From: Bryobacterales bacterium
GTDB taxonomy: Bacteria; Acidobacteriota; Terriglobia; Bryobacterales; Bryobacteraceae
Direction: 5' to 3'
Length of the DNA stretch: 7,938 bases
NCBI GenBank assembly: GCA_003517725.1
Contig: DOZZ01000069.1
Coordinates: 7,262 to 15,199, forward strand
Position numbers and translations under genes: made by a program. Within the stretch, counting starts at the first letter, position 1, and every line of letters starts with the position of its first letter. Shown here piece by piece: positions 1 to 7,500 of the stretch. The notes below the pieces were generated by a model. It did no database searches. It had not been told where the DNA came from and saw only the letters and a list, made by a program, of their open reading frames with translations.

Positions 1-35
1 TGCCACTCCATTTCATGCGCTAGAATTCCTTGCAG

Positions 36-1004
36 ATGGCCTTCCCGCTTCACCGCCCGCGCCGCCTGCGCTCCACCGGCGAAATGCGATCGCTGGTGCG
101 GGAGACGCGGCTGGCCCCGTCGCAGCTGGTCTATCCCATGTTTGTCTGCCCCGGCGAAGGCGTGCGCCGCGAAATTTCATCGATGCCCGGCAACTATCAG
201 CTGTCGGTCGACCAGTTCGTCGGCGACTGCGAGAAGCTGGCCGGCCTGGGCCTCGGCGGCATTATCGTCTTCGGGCTGCCCGAAACGAAAGACGAGCAAG
301 CCTCGGGCGCGTATGCCGACGACGGTATCGTGCAGCGCGCCGTGCGGGCGGTCAAGCGCGCGCTCCCCAAACTGCTGGTGATCACCGACGTTTGCAACTG
401 CGAGTACACCAGCCACGGCCACTGCGGCCTGGTGGTCGGCGACGACGTCGACAATGACGAAACTCTGAAGTGGCTCTCGGCGACGGCGGTCTCGCATGCC
501 CGCGCCGGCGCCGACATCGTGGCGCCCTCCGATATGATGGACGGCCGCGTGGCGGCCATCCGCGCCGCGCTCGATGCCGCGGATCTAACGCGCATCCCGA
601 TTCTTTCGTATGCGGCCAAGTTCGCGTCGGTCTTCTACGGGCCGTTCCGCGAGGCCGCCGAATCCACGCCGCAATTTGGCGACCGCCGCGGCTACCAGAT
701 GGATCCGCCCAACGCGCGCGAAGCCATGCGCGAAATCGAACTCGACTTGGCCGAAGGCGCCGACATGATCATGATCAAGCCGGCCATGCCCTATCTGGAT
801 CTGATCCGTCAGGCGCGCGACCGCTTCGACGTACCGCTGGCCGCCTATCAGGTGAGCGGCGAGTTCGCAATGATCGTGGCCGCCGCCCGCAACGGCTGGT
901 TGGATCAGGAGCGCGCCATGCTCGAAAGCCTGATCTCGATTCGCCGCGCCGGCGCCGACTTCATCCTGACCTACTTCGCCCCCGCCGCCGCGAAACTGCT
1001 ATAA
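36..1004 (+). CDS. hemB: Delta-aminolevulinic acid dehydratase (porphobilinogen synthase)
   Basis: The enzyme condenses two 5-aminolevulinate molecules into porphobilinogen, an early cytosolic step of tetrapyrrole (haem, cobalamin) synthesis. The 322-residue product is full length for the family. Seen in the sequence: the N-terminal arm (RPRRLR), a cysteine-rich metal site [14 protein letters not shown] with Cys120, Cys122 and Cys130, which is the zinc-binding type; the first Schiff-base lysine in [15 protein letters not shown] (Lys195); and the second in [12 protein letters not shown] (Lys248). YQVSGEF near residue 271 is the usual substrate-loop motif. The ATG at 36 is chosen because it gives [12 protein letters not shown], a normal HemB start; an in-frame TTG at 30 would add only two residues. 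No convincing ribosome binding site precedes it, and a stop in another frame (21-23) could end an upstream gene, so translational coupling is possible. No residue looks damaged. Confidence 0.97.
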   Translation: MAFPLHRPRRLRSTGEMRSLVRETRLAPSQLVYPMFVCPGEGVRREISSMPGNYQLSVDQFVGDCEKLAGLGLGGIIVFGLPETKDEQASGAYADDGIVQRAVRAVKRALPKLLVITDVCNCEYTSHGHCGLVVGDDVDNDETLKWLSATAVSHARAGADIVAPSDMMDGRVAAIRAALDAADLTRIPILSYAAKFASVFYGPFREAAESTPQFGDRRGYQMDPPNAREAMREIELDLAEGADMIMIKPAMPYLDLIRQARDRFDVPLAAYQVSGEFAMIVAAARNGWLDQERAMLESLISIRRAGADFILTYFAPAAAKLL

Positions 1005-1008
1005 GCGG

Positions 1009-1326
1009 TTAGTCTTCCCAGGCGCTCGACCAACGCCATTGTTCGGGACGCTGCGCGAGGCCGGCGCGGACTGGACAGTTTTCCATCTGGCGGATGAGGC
1101 TGGCGGAACGCGCCAAGGCGATCCAGCGGTTGCTGGCTTGCGTGACGTGCCACGCGACTAGGATGAAGCGCAGCTCAGCGTGCAAATCGAGCAGCACCTG
1201 CACGCGTTCAGGCAGAATCACGAACGAGCGTAGCCCATACAGGCCAAACTGCCGATCGCCCGCGACCAAGCGCAGTTTAAGGGCTTCGACCGGCGCCAAG
1301 GATCGCCACTGCAGCAAAGTCGGCAT
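1009..1326 (-). pseudogene. Degenerate REP-associated tyrosine transposase (RAYT, Y1_Tnp family) relic
   Basis: The open frame encodes 105 residues and ends 4 bases from the hemB stop, tail to tail. Its C-terminal part, ENCPVRAGLAQRPEQWRWSSAW (residues 82-103), is the signature end of RAYT proteins of the IS200/IS605-like Y1 transposase family, where the usual form is ENPVRAGL...PE.W.WSSA. Upstream, YGLRSFVILPERVQVLLD (30-47) matches the segment normally reading MPNHVHVLL. Here the two HUH histidines are Arg41 and Gln43. The segment between TQASNR (62-67) and the C-terminal motif is only about 14 residues, too short to hold the usual conserved W...Tyr region, so the catalytic tyrosine is probably deleted. 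The family is normally longer (about 150-250 residues). The frame stays open upstream of the ATG to a stop at 1372-1374, and that extension still resembles the family faintly. Transposase activity is very unlikely. A retained non-catalytic DNA-binding role cannot be excluded, because the frame is intact. Confidence 0.72.
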
Positions 1327-1385
1327 GCAAGCAGGGTCGCGGTGCGCGGCATTAGTTCTCAGCCGATTGTGCTAAAAGGTGGGGG

Positions 1386-2291
1386 GTGACTCACCGCCAG
1401 TTTCGAGATAGCCTGACCGGCTGCCTGGGTTTTCCGGTAACGCCCTTCAAAACGGACCTTTCGCTTGATCTCGACGCGCTTGCGCGCAATGTGGACGAGA
1501 TGGCCGCGCATCCGTTCTGCGCTTTGGTCGCGGCCGGCGGCACCGGCGAACTGTATTCGCTGACGCCCGCGGAAATCGAGCAAGTGGTGCGAGTGACGGT
1601 AGACGCGACGCGCGGACGCATGCCCATTGTGGCGGGAACGGGCTTCAATGCGGCGCTCGGCGCGGACATTGCGCGGCGCGTGGAGCGGGCCGGCGCGGCC
1701 TGCGTGCTGGCGCTGCCGCCCTACTATATACAGGCTCCCGAAGCCGGGCTGTTCGATTACTACCGGGCGATCGGAGCGGCCAGCAGCCTGCCCATGATGG
1801 TCTACAGCCGCGACTGGGCCGTGTTTACGCCGGAGATGGTGGCGCGCCTGGCGGACCACGTGCCGCAGCTAGCCCTCTGGAAGGACGGCCAGGGCGATGT
1901 GAAGAAATATCAGCGCATTATGCGTGACAACGGCGACCGGCTGGCGTGGCTGGGCGGGCTGGGCGACGATTGCGTGCCCGGCTATTTCGCGATCGGCGTG
2001 CAGGCCTACACGTCGAGCATCTCCAACATCGCGCCGAAGCTTTCGCTGCAACTGGCGGAGGCCGGCGCGCGCGCGGATTGGCCGCGCTTGACGGAACTGA
2101 TGAACCGCTACGTGCATCCGCTCTATGCGTTGCGGGAACGCATGCGCGGGTACGAAGTGACAGTGATGAAGGCCGCGATGGAAATGCTGGGCATGCCGGC
2201 CGGGCCAGTGCGTCCGCCGCTGGCTGCGTGCCGCGAGCAGGATCTGCGGGATTTGCGGGCATTGATGGAGACCTATCGAGAGGTGCGGTAG
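1386..2291 (+). CDS. Probable 5-dehydro-4-deoxyglucarate dehydratase (DapA superfamily)
   Basis: A 301-residue TIM-barrel class I lyase of the dihydrodipicolinate synthase superfamily. Seen: GFPVTPF (15-21), the substrate carboxylate loop GGTGE (51-55), LPPYY (110-114), the catalytic tyrosine in MVYSRD (Tyr140) and the Schiff-base lysine in LWKDGQGD (Lys166). KDG(Q/V)GD after the lysine, LGGLGDDCVPGY (189-200), AYTSSISN (207-214) and the tail motif GPVRPPL (273-279) fit 5-dehydro-4-deoxyglucarate dehydratase better than DapA or N-acetylneuraminate lyase. That enzyme converts 5-keto-4-deoxy-D-glucarate to 2,5-dioxovalerate plus CO2 and water in D-glucarate/galactarate breakdown. The start is GTG, preceded by a good ribosome binding site (AAAGGTGG at 1375-1382). 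No other glucarate-pathway gene lies in the window, so the exact substrate rests on motif likeness. A related 2-keto-3-deoxy sugar-acid lyase is the main alternative. Confidence 0.82.
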   Translation: MTHRQFRDSLTGCLGFPVTPFKTDLSLDLDALARNVDEMAAHPFCALVAAGGTGELYSLTPAEIEQVVRVTVDATRGRMPIVAGTGFNAALGADIARRVERAGAACVLALPPYYIQAPEAGLFDYYRAIGAASSLPMMVYSRDWAVFTPEMVARLADHVPQLALWKDGQGDVKKYQRIMRDNGDRLAWLGGLGDDCVPGYFAIGVQAYTSSISNIAPKLSLQLAEAGARADWPRLTELMNRYVHPLYALRERMRGYEVTVMKAAMEMLGMPAGPVRPPLAACREQDLRDLRALMETYREVR

Positions 2292-2308
2292 AGGGAGCCC
2301 GGCGGGTA

Positions 2309-2324
2309 AGGAAGGACGCTTCCT
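2309..2324. terminator. Small perfect hairpin after the dehydratase gene, possible weak terminator
   Basis: AGGAAG (2309-2314) and CTTCCT (2319-2324) form a perfect 6-bp stem around the 4-base loop GACG, starting 17 bases after the dehydratase stop. There is no T-run after it (the sequence continues ACAAAGCGGG), so it does not meet the standard intrinsic-terminator pattern. It could still stall polymerase or protect the 3' end, or be a fragment of a dispersed palindrome. Confidence 0.25.
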
Positions 2325-2531
2325 ACAAAGCGGGTGGGATTGGGTGGTCAGCTAGGTCAGCAAGGGGAACACCTTTGGGGACCGAACTCCCTCGACCGGC
2401 TTCAGAGTAGGGGTGAAGCGCCGATGCCGGCGCGAGGCTGTCGGGAAGTTGTTGATTGCGGGTTAAATTTATTTCGCGAATCGCGGTGACACAAGCTCAT
2501 GAAAAATACTGGCCCGCAATCACCTGTTTTT

Positions 2532-2659
2532 TGTGGGGCACGTCTTTAGCGTGCAGAGGGCTTCGGCCCGACAATCTTCAAGAACACACGCAAGGCGACC
2601 ATCAGCGCCTTACGGTGCAGCGGGCTGAAGCCCTTCGCAGGCTGAACGCCCGCCCCACG
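2532..2659. repeat. REP/BIME-like element: two 39-base inverted arms around a central hairpin
   Basis: The left arm (2532-2570) and the reverse complement of the right arm (2621-2659) align without gaps over 39 bases with 29 identities. Each arm holds two hairpins. In the left arm the outer one pairs GCACG (2538-2542) with CGTGC (2550-2554), and the inner one is GGGC-TTCG-GCCC (2558-2569). In the right arm the inner hairpin pairs GGGCT (2622-2626) with AGCCC (2629-2633), and the outer stem runs 2637-2642 with 2648-2653, with one position that is a G-T wobble on the minus strand. Several arm differences fall in stems and preserve pairing. Between the arms AAGGCG (2592-2597) pairs with CGCCTT (2606-2611). 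This is the architecture of paired REP elements mobilised by RAYT proteins. Membership in a dispersed family is an inference, because only one copy lies in the window. Confidence 0.7.
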
Positions 2660-2771
2660 TACCGATAGGCGGAGTTGCTTCGACCTGCGTTCGCCGAGGG
2701 CTGCAAAGGCGCGGGCCGTAAGACGCGGGAATGTAGTTCATCATGCTTGATCTTGAGTACCTGACGGCGAC

Positions 2772-3743
2772 CTACGCCTGATAGAAGTTGCGATCCCAGG
2801 CGTGGCGCGCCAACGCTTCGAGAGCGTGCGGCGGCAGCGGGCCCTGGCCTGGGACGCTAGTGTTGGCGTCGACGCTGCTGAGGCTGCGCATGCCCGGGAT
2901 CACCGTCGAGACGGCCGGATTCGAGAGGCAGAAGCGCAGCGCCAGCGCCGCCAGCCCTTCCAGAGGAACTCCCAGATCGCGGCAGATGGCGGCGTTGTGT
3001 TCCATCACTTGGCGCTTGCGGTCCCCCGCGAAATAAGACTCACGGAAATCGCCGGCGGGGAAGACCGTGTCTTCGTTGATGCGGCCGGTCAGCGAGCCTT
3101 CGTCGAACGGCACTCGCGCGATCACGCCGATGTTGTGCTGCTGGCAGAGCGGGAACAGATTCTCGGCCGGTGTCTGGTCGTAGATGTTGTAGATCACCTG
3201 CACCGTGTCGATCAGGCCGGTGCGGATCAGGTCGAGCGCGGAATCGGGCTGGTGGTCATTGATCGACACGCCGATGAAACGCACTTTGCCGGACGTGCGC
3301 AGGTCTTCGAAGGCGCGCCGCCACTCGTCGCGATCCAGCCACTCGGGGTTCCACACGTGCAGCTGCTGCAGGTCTATCCAATCGCGACGCAGGTTGCGCA
3401 AGCTGGTTTCGGTGGAATGGATGATGTGGTCGTAGGGAAACACGTCGTCGATGCCGATGCCGGGCCGCGCGGGCCACAACAGGTTCTTCGGAGGCACCTT
3501 GGTGGCGATATGAACGGGGCGCGGAGCATGCTCCAGCACGCGCGCCAGCAGGCGTTCGCTGTGCCCTTCGTTGTAGGCCAGGGCGGTGTCGAAAAAATTG
3601 ACGCCCTTGTCGAACGCCAGTTGCACGGCTTTCAACGCGCCCTGGTCGGATGCGCCGAGCCACTGCTTGCCGCCGATGCCCCAGGCGCCATAACCGATCT
3701 CACTGACCTCAAAGTTGGTCCTGCCAAGTTTGCGATAAAGCAT
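2772..3743 (-). CDS. Aldo/keto reductase family oxidoreductase
   Basis: A 323-residue NAD(P)H-dependent (beta/alpha)8-barrel reductase that acts on carbonyl compounds; the substrate cannot be told from the sequence. Seen: the N-terminal YRKLGRTNFEVSEIGYGAWGIGG pattern typical of the YajO/MocA-like branch, and the catalytic tetrad Asp52 (NFFDTALAY), Tyr57, Lys82 (IATKVPPKN) and His129 (LQQLHVWNP). GKVRFIGVS (152-160) is the conserved strand 5 region. STVIPGMRSLSSVDANTSV (279-297) is the cofactor-phosphate binding loop near the C-terminus. Length is normal and no key residue is missing. The ATG at 3743 begins the normal MLYRKLGRT start; no clear ribosome binding site precedes it. The gene is divergent from the aldolase-like gene across 79 bases and convergent with the dehydratase. 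It is probably a monocistronic cytosolic enzyme. Confidence 0.93.
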   Translation of the reverse strand: MLYRKLGRTNFEVSEIGYGAWGIGGKQWLGASDQGALKAVQLAFDKGVNFFDTALAYNEGHSERLLARVLEHAPRPVHIATKVPPKNLLWPARPGIGIDDVFPYDHIIHSTETSLRNLRRDWIDLQQLHVWNPEWLDRDEWRRAFEDLRTSGKVRFIGVSINDHQPDSALDLIRTGLIDTVQVIYNIYDQTPAENLFPLCQQHNIGVIARVPFDEGSLTGRINEDTVFPAGDFRESYFAGDRKRQVMEHNAAICRDLGVPLEGLAALALRFCLSNPAVSTVIPGMRSLSSVDANTSVPGQGPLPPHALEALARHAWDRNFYQA

Positions 3744-3822
3744 AAGTTCAATTATGGTGGATACTGCTCGGGACCGGGATGCCCAGCGTGAATGAAGATA
3801 CGTTTATTCAAACGGAGCCACG
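3744..3822. promoter_or_regulatory. Divergent intergenic region, presumed promoters for both flanking genes
   Basis: This 79-base spacer separates two divergent start codons, so it should hold both promoters. On the minus strand a CATAAT hexamer (3756-3751) differs from the sigma-70 -10 consensus at one position but lies only 7 bases from the reductase ATG. With no Shine-Dalgarno sequence there, it would give an almost leaderless transcript. No matching -35 box was found. On the + strand GGAG (3814-3817), 5 bases before the aldolase-like ATG, is a good ribosome binding site. The spacer is visibly more AT-rich than the genes. Confidence 0.35.
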
Positions 3823-4515
3823 ATGCCCGGAAAGTCACTTAGACTCAGACGGCTGTTTCGCGCCGGCCGCGCCGTAATGGTGCAGATCGAACACGGCGTG
3901 GAGCATCCGGCGGCGGTCGTGCGCAGCCTGGACCGGCTGGGCGCGGACGCGGTAGTGGTCTCGCCAGGCCTGCTCGATGACGTCTGCGACGAGTGCGTGC
4001 AGGTGGCGGTGGTGGTGCGGTTGAATGTGGCGTCGGCACGCGCATGCAATATCTGTTCGGTGGAAGGCGCGCTACGGCTGGGCGCGGAAGCCGTGATGCT
4101 GAGCGTATCGTCCGCGGACGAGCGCGATCTGGACCGGCTGGGCGCCGTGGCGGGAAATGCCCGGCATTTTGGCGTGCCGCTGATTGTGGACATGGTGGGC
4201 GATGCGTCGGCCGACACGCTGGCCGTCATCTCCGACTTCGGCGTGGACGTGATTCAAGTGCGGCCGGGCTCGCGTAAAGAGCAGCCGCTGCGCGCGATCG
4301 CGAAGTCGTGCCGGCGCCCGCTGCTGGTGGCCCTCGAGAATATCGCGGCGGAGAAACTGGTGCGCACCGCGCATGCCTGCCTGGAAGATACGGCTCAGGG
4401 GCTGTGCGTCGGGACCCTGGACGAACAGATTCTGGAAGCGCTGCTGGCACTGGCCCACAATGGCGTGGGGATTGACGAGGCGCTCGAGATCGTAGGACAG
4501 CGCAGCCAGGTCTAG
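3823..4515 (+). CDS. DhnA/LacD-type class I aldolase-like TIM-barrel protein, divergent active site
   Basis: A 230-residue protein with the outline of the DhnA-type fructose-bisphosphate aldolase / DeoC-LacD group. Seen in order: GKSLRLRRLFRAGR (3-16), the position of the usual DHG motif as IEHGVEHP (22-29), GADAVVVSPGLLDD (40-53), CSVEGALRLGAEAVMLSV (78-95; the family pattern is SVEEAVRLGADAV), FGVPLIVDM (116-124), FGVDVIQVRPGS (139-150) and LLVALEN (167-173). In active members the strand at 142-147 carries the Schiff-base lysine (DIVKV); here Gln145 occupies that place, and the GG and GRN phosphate-binding motifs of the last strands are also not recognisable. It is shorter than typical active aldolases (about 260-300). 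The frame, ribosome binding site (GGAG, 5-base spacing) and codon use look healthy, so it is an expressed gene of unknown activity. Alternative: another phosphate-binding barrel family. Cytosolic; a gap of 49 bases to the PEPCK-like gene suggests cotranscription. Confidence 0.6.
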   Translation: MPGKSLRLRRLFRAGRAVMVQIEHGVEHPAAVVRSLDRLGADAVVVSPGLLDDVCDECVQVAVVVRLNVASARACNICSVEGALRLGAEAVMLSVSSADERDLDRLGAVAGNARHFGVPLIVDMVGDASADTLAVISDFGVDVIQVRPGSRKEQPLRAIAKSCRRPLLVALENIAAEKLVRTAHACLEDTAQGLCVGTLDEQILEALLALAHNGVGIDEALEIVGQRSQV

Positions 4516-4564
4516 TTGGCGGCGCGGCGAGCGGCTTCCCGGAAAAACCGGCACTATTAGATTT

Positions 4565-7500
4565 ATGGGAAATGCCGGGGAACTGGTCCGTTATATCAAT
4601 CTGAAATTAGCCGCGCTGGGACAGCCCACGAGCGCGGCCACCACTGAGCCTTACTTTCTGGATATCGCGCGGCCGCTGCTCAGAAATTATTACCAGAAGG
4701 ATCAGTTGCTGGGCGACCGGCTGTGTCCCGTGGATGCCCGCATACAGGCGTTTCTGGAGCGCTATCTTGGCGCTGAAACGCCGCGGCTGCCGTCGAAGAC
4801 TTTCGTGCTGGACCGGCCGGGGCTGGTGCGCGCGATGTCGCTGCCGCCCGGCCAAGACCGGCTCCACTCGCCCTATCTGGAGTCGTACCGCGTGCGCCAG
4901 GGTATTTTGCATAACCCGCGCAGCGACCGCCGGACAACCAAGGGAATTTTTCATATTGTCGAAGGCGGGTTCCCGATTCCCGCCGACAAGATCGCGGTAC
5001 CCAAGCGCACCTTCGCGAGCCTGCTGGCATTGGCGCTCGATCCACCGGCGGAGGTGCTGAGCCTGCCGTTCACGGCGGATCAGCAGGAACAGGTGCGGCT
5101 CTTCGCGAGCCTGTTGCTGCGGCCGATGGTGTGTCCGGCGACCGGGCGCGAGCCGGCGAAATCGATGGAGATTCGTTTTTTCGCGCCGGGCAGCCTGGTC
5201 AGCAATCTGGATTTTATTGAGAGCATCTTTGGCAATGGCGGCGATCCGGATCTTCCGGAAAACGACGCCGCGCTGGATGGACTGCACTGGACGGGGCAGA
5301 CCGGGTGCGTCATTCTGGCCCCGCACCTGGTGGGCGCGCCGAAGAAAGATGTGGGCCTGCCGCGCTACGAGGACGCGACGGACCGGCAGCGCCGCGACGG
5401 CATGTGCTGGCGCGAGGAAGGCGAACTCTACAACGGAGGCAGCGCGTTCAAACTGGCGTGCCGCGACCACTCGGGCGTGATGCTGACGATCATCGCCGAC
5501 AGCTACTACGGCTATTGCAAGAAAGAGGTTAAGACGCAGATCAGCTTTGCGGCCAACCTGTACGGCAACTGCGAGGAGGAGCACGCGGGCGGCGCCATTG
5601 CGTTTCCGGCCTACGTGCTGGGCCAGCAGTTTTACGCGGGCCGCACGGTGCTGACCAAGCCGGTGAAGTTCGACCAGGCTATTGCGCGGCTGGGAGATCG
5701 CGTCGCAATCCAGCCCGAGGGCTACGCCAAGGACCGGCGCTATGGCGACATCCTTTACGTGCCGGAAGACGCGGAGTTTCACGTGCGGGAGGCCACCGTC
5801 AGCTGGCTGCGGCCCAACGGCGAGCGCCACGCTCTGATGCTGCGTAGCAACGAGACTTACGTGCTGCCGTGGGGTACCAAGATTCGCCTGGAGAAGCAGA
5901 CCGGAGGCACGGCGTGGCGGCTAATCGCGTCCCGCGCTGACGGCGTGCTGTGCCACAAGCCCTGCACGGTCTCGGGCGGCGGCAAGTCGGAGATCTCGAA
6001 ATCGATCGGCGTCATCATACTGCGCGGCCCGATCTTCGTGGCCGATTTCTACCGCGACATCGAGCAGGTGGCCGAAATTCTGAAGAAGGATTTCTCCACG
6101 ATCTATCTGAAGCCGATCGACGCGGAGCGCGCGCGGCGGCCGATTCTCAGCAAGGAGCGCTCGCTCGGTTCGGTCATCAAGCTGATGACGCCATCGCCCG
6201 ATTACACGCCGGAACACAACGCCTGGCTGGCGTCGATTCCTCAGACTGTGCGGCAGTTGCTGATCACGGTGAAGCGCTACTACCTGCAGCAGTGGGGCGA
6301 AAACTGGCGCGAGCATTTCAGCGTGGACCGCATCGACAGCTTTCTGGGGCATGAACTGAAGTTTGAGAAGCAGAAGTTGCTGGCGAACTACCTGCGCATG
6401 GGCTACGACCCTGACGGCTCATGGCGCATTTACAAGCTGCGTCCCGACTTCAGTCCTGCGGACAAGGTGCAGGTGGAAGACGACATCACGGCGTCGGTGG
6501 TGCTGCCGCGCGCAAGCCTGACCCATCTGGACCCGGAGTATCGCAACCAGAGCGTCAAGCTGGTGGCGAACTGCGAGACGATGCTGTTCCAGCGGCCTGA
6601 CGATGCGGTGCATCGCGGCTTCGACAAAGACGCCGAGGCGGACATTGCCTCCTCCGACGTGTTTCTTTCGAACTTCGAGCCGCTGACCGCCGAGGCGGTT
6701 CAGAAGATCGTCGATGACGTGGTGGAGTTCGACAAATACACGCAACCGATGAAGCAACTGCTGACGAGCTTTCTGAAGGACCCGCGTCCGGATTTCGTCG
6801 TGTCGTCGGCGCATGCGCGGCTGGTGGAAGGCGGGCCTTCGAAGAACCCACGCTATCTGCAGAAACGCCCCGATCTGGAGCACCCGCGCGAGGCCTACGT
6901 GGCCGAAATGGGCACGCGGCTGGCGCGCGAAATCCCGCCGGATCTCCCCGCCTATTTTCCGGTGAACGCGCTGCTGCCCGGCCGCCGCAATAATCCTCCG
7001 GACCTGAAGGCGGGCATCCCGCCGCTGGCGGTCTACAACCCGATCCATTATCAGGAGCTGCCCGAACTCTTCATGGATTTTATCTGCAGCCTGACGGGCA
7101 AGTCGCCATCCACCACGGGGTTCGGCAGCGAGGGCGCGCTGACCAAAGGTCCGTTTAATGCGATGCCACCGGTGATTGATGTGAATAACGCGCTGGTGGC
7201 CGCGATCCTGACCGGCTATGACGGGTTCACCACGGCGGCCGGGCACATTGGGCCGAACTATCGCGTGGATCACGACAACAGCATGCTGGTGCCGGAGCTG
7301 TGGTGCCGCATGCGCGTGGCCGAGCGCGACGCCGGCTTTCTGATCGCCAACGGCTATTTGGAAAAGCTGCAGGACTTCGAGTTTGAGGGACGGACGATTC
7401 GCGCCAGCCGTCTGGGTTACCGCATCACGGCCTCGTTCGTCGACCGCTTTCTGGGGCGCATCTTTGAAATGCCGGCAGCCGTGTTCCCCGAGGAATTGTT

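Larger units (their letters stand above)
2292..2771. other. Gene-free intergenic stretch
   Basis: These 480 bases lie between the stop codons of the convergent dehydratase and aldo/keto reductase genes. They hold a perfect 6-bp hairpin shortly after the dehydratase stop (2309-2324) and a REP-like inverted-repeat element (2532-2659). The remainder shows only weak features, such as a 4-bp GCCG/CGGC stem near 2422-2434. No open frame here has coding character: the longest on the + strand (2456-2668) runs through the inverted repeat and has no recognisable protein motif. No tRNA or other structured RNA gene was recognised. Confidence 0.6.

Noticed and set aside
1..35. Possible 3' end of an upstream gene with a TAG at 21-23
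   Set aside because: Only a few codons are visible, so coding potential cannot be judged.
2456..2668. 70-codon + strand open frame in the intergenic stretch
   Set aside because: Most of it overlaps the REP-like inverted repeat, it has no clear ribosome binding site, and the peptide has no known features.
2743..2781. Very short ORF (12 codons, beginning ATG CTT GAT) overlapping the end of the reductase gene
   Set aside because: Too short to judge, with no ribosome binding site and no sign of being a leader peptide, since the next gene runs on the opposite strand.
2802..3791. 329-codon + strand open frame opposite the aldo/keto reductase
   Set aside because: The minus strand encodes a full aldo/keto reductase with all four catalytic residues; the + strand translation has no recognisable domain.
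4532..4552. CCGG-AAAAA-CCGG hairpin between the aldolase-like and PEPCK-like genes
   Set aside because: The stem is only 4 bp and there is no T-tract, so it is not a credible terminator; the two genes may still be cotranscribed.
4607..5830. 407-codon minus-strand open frame antisense to the PEPCK-like gene
   Set aside because: It lies opposite a continuous + strand frame with recognisable motifs. Its translation is rich in R, A, H, Q and V with no family motif, as expected for the shadow of GC-rich codons.
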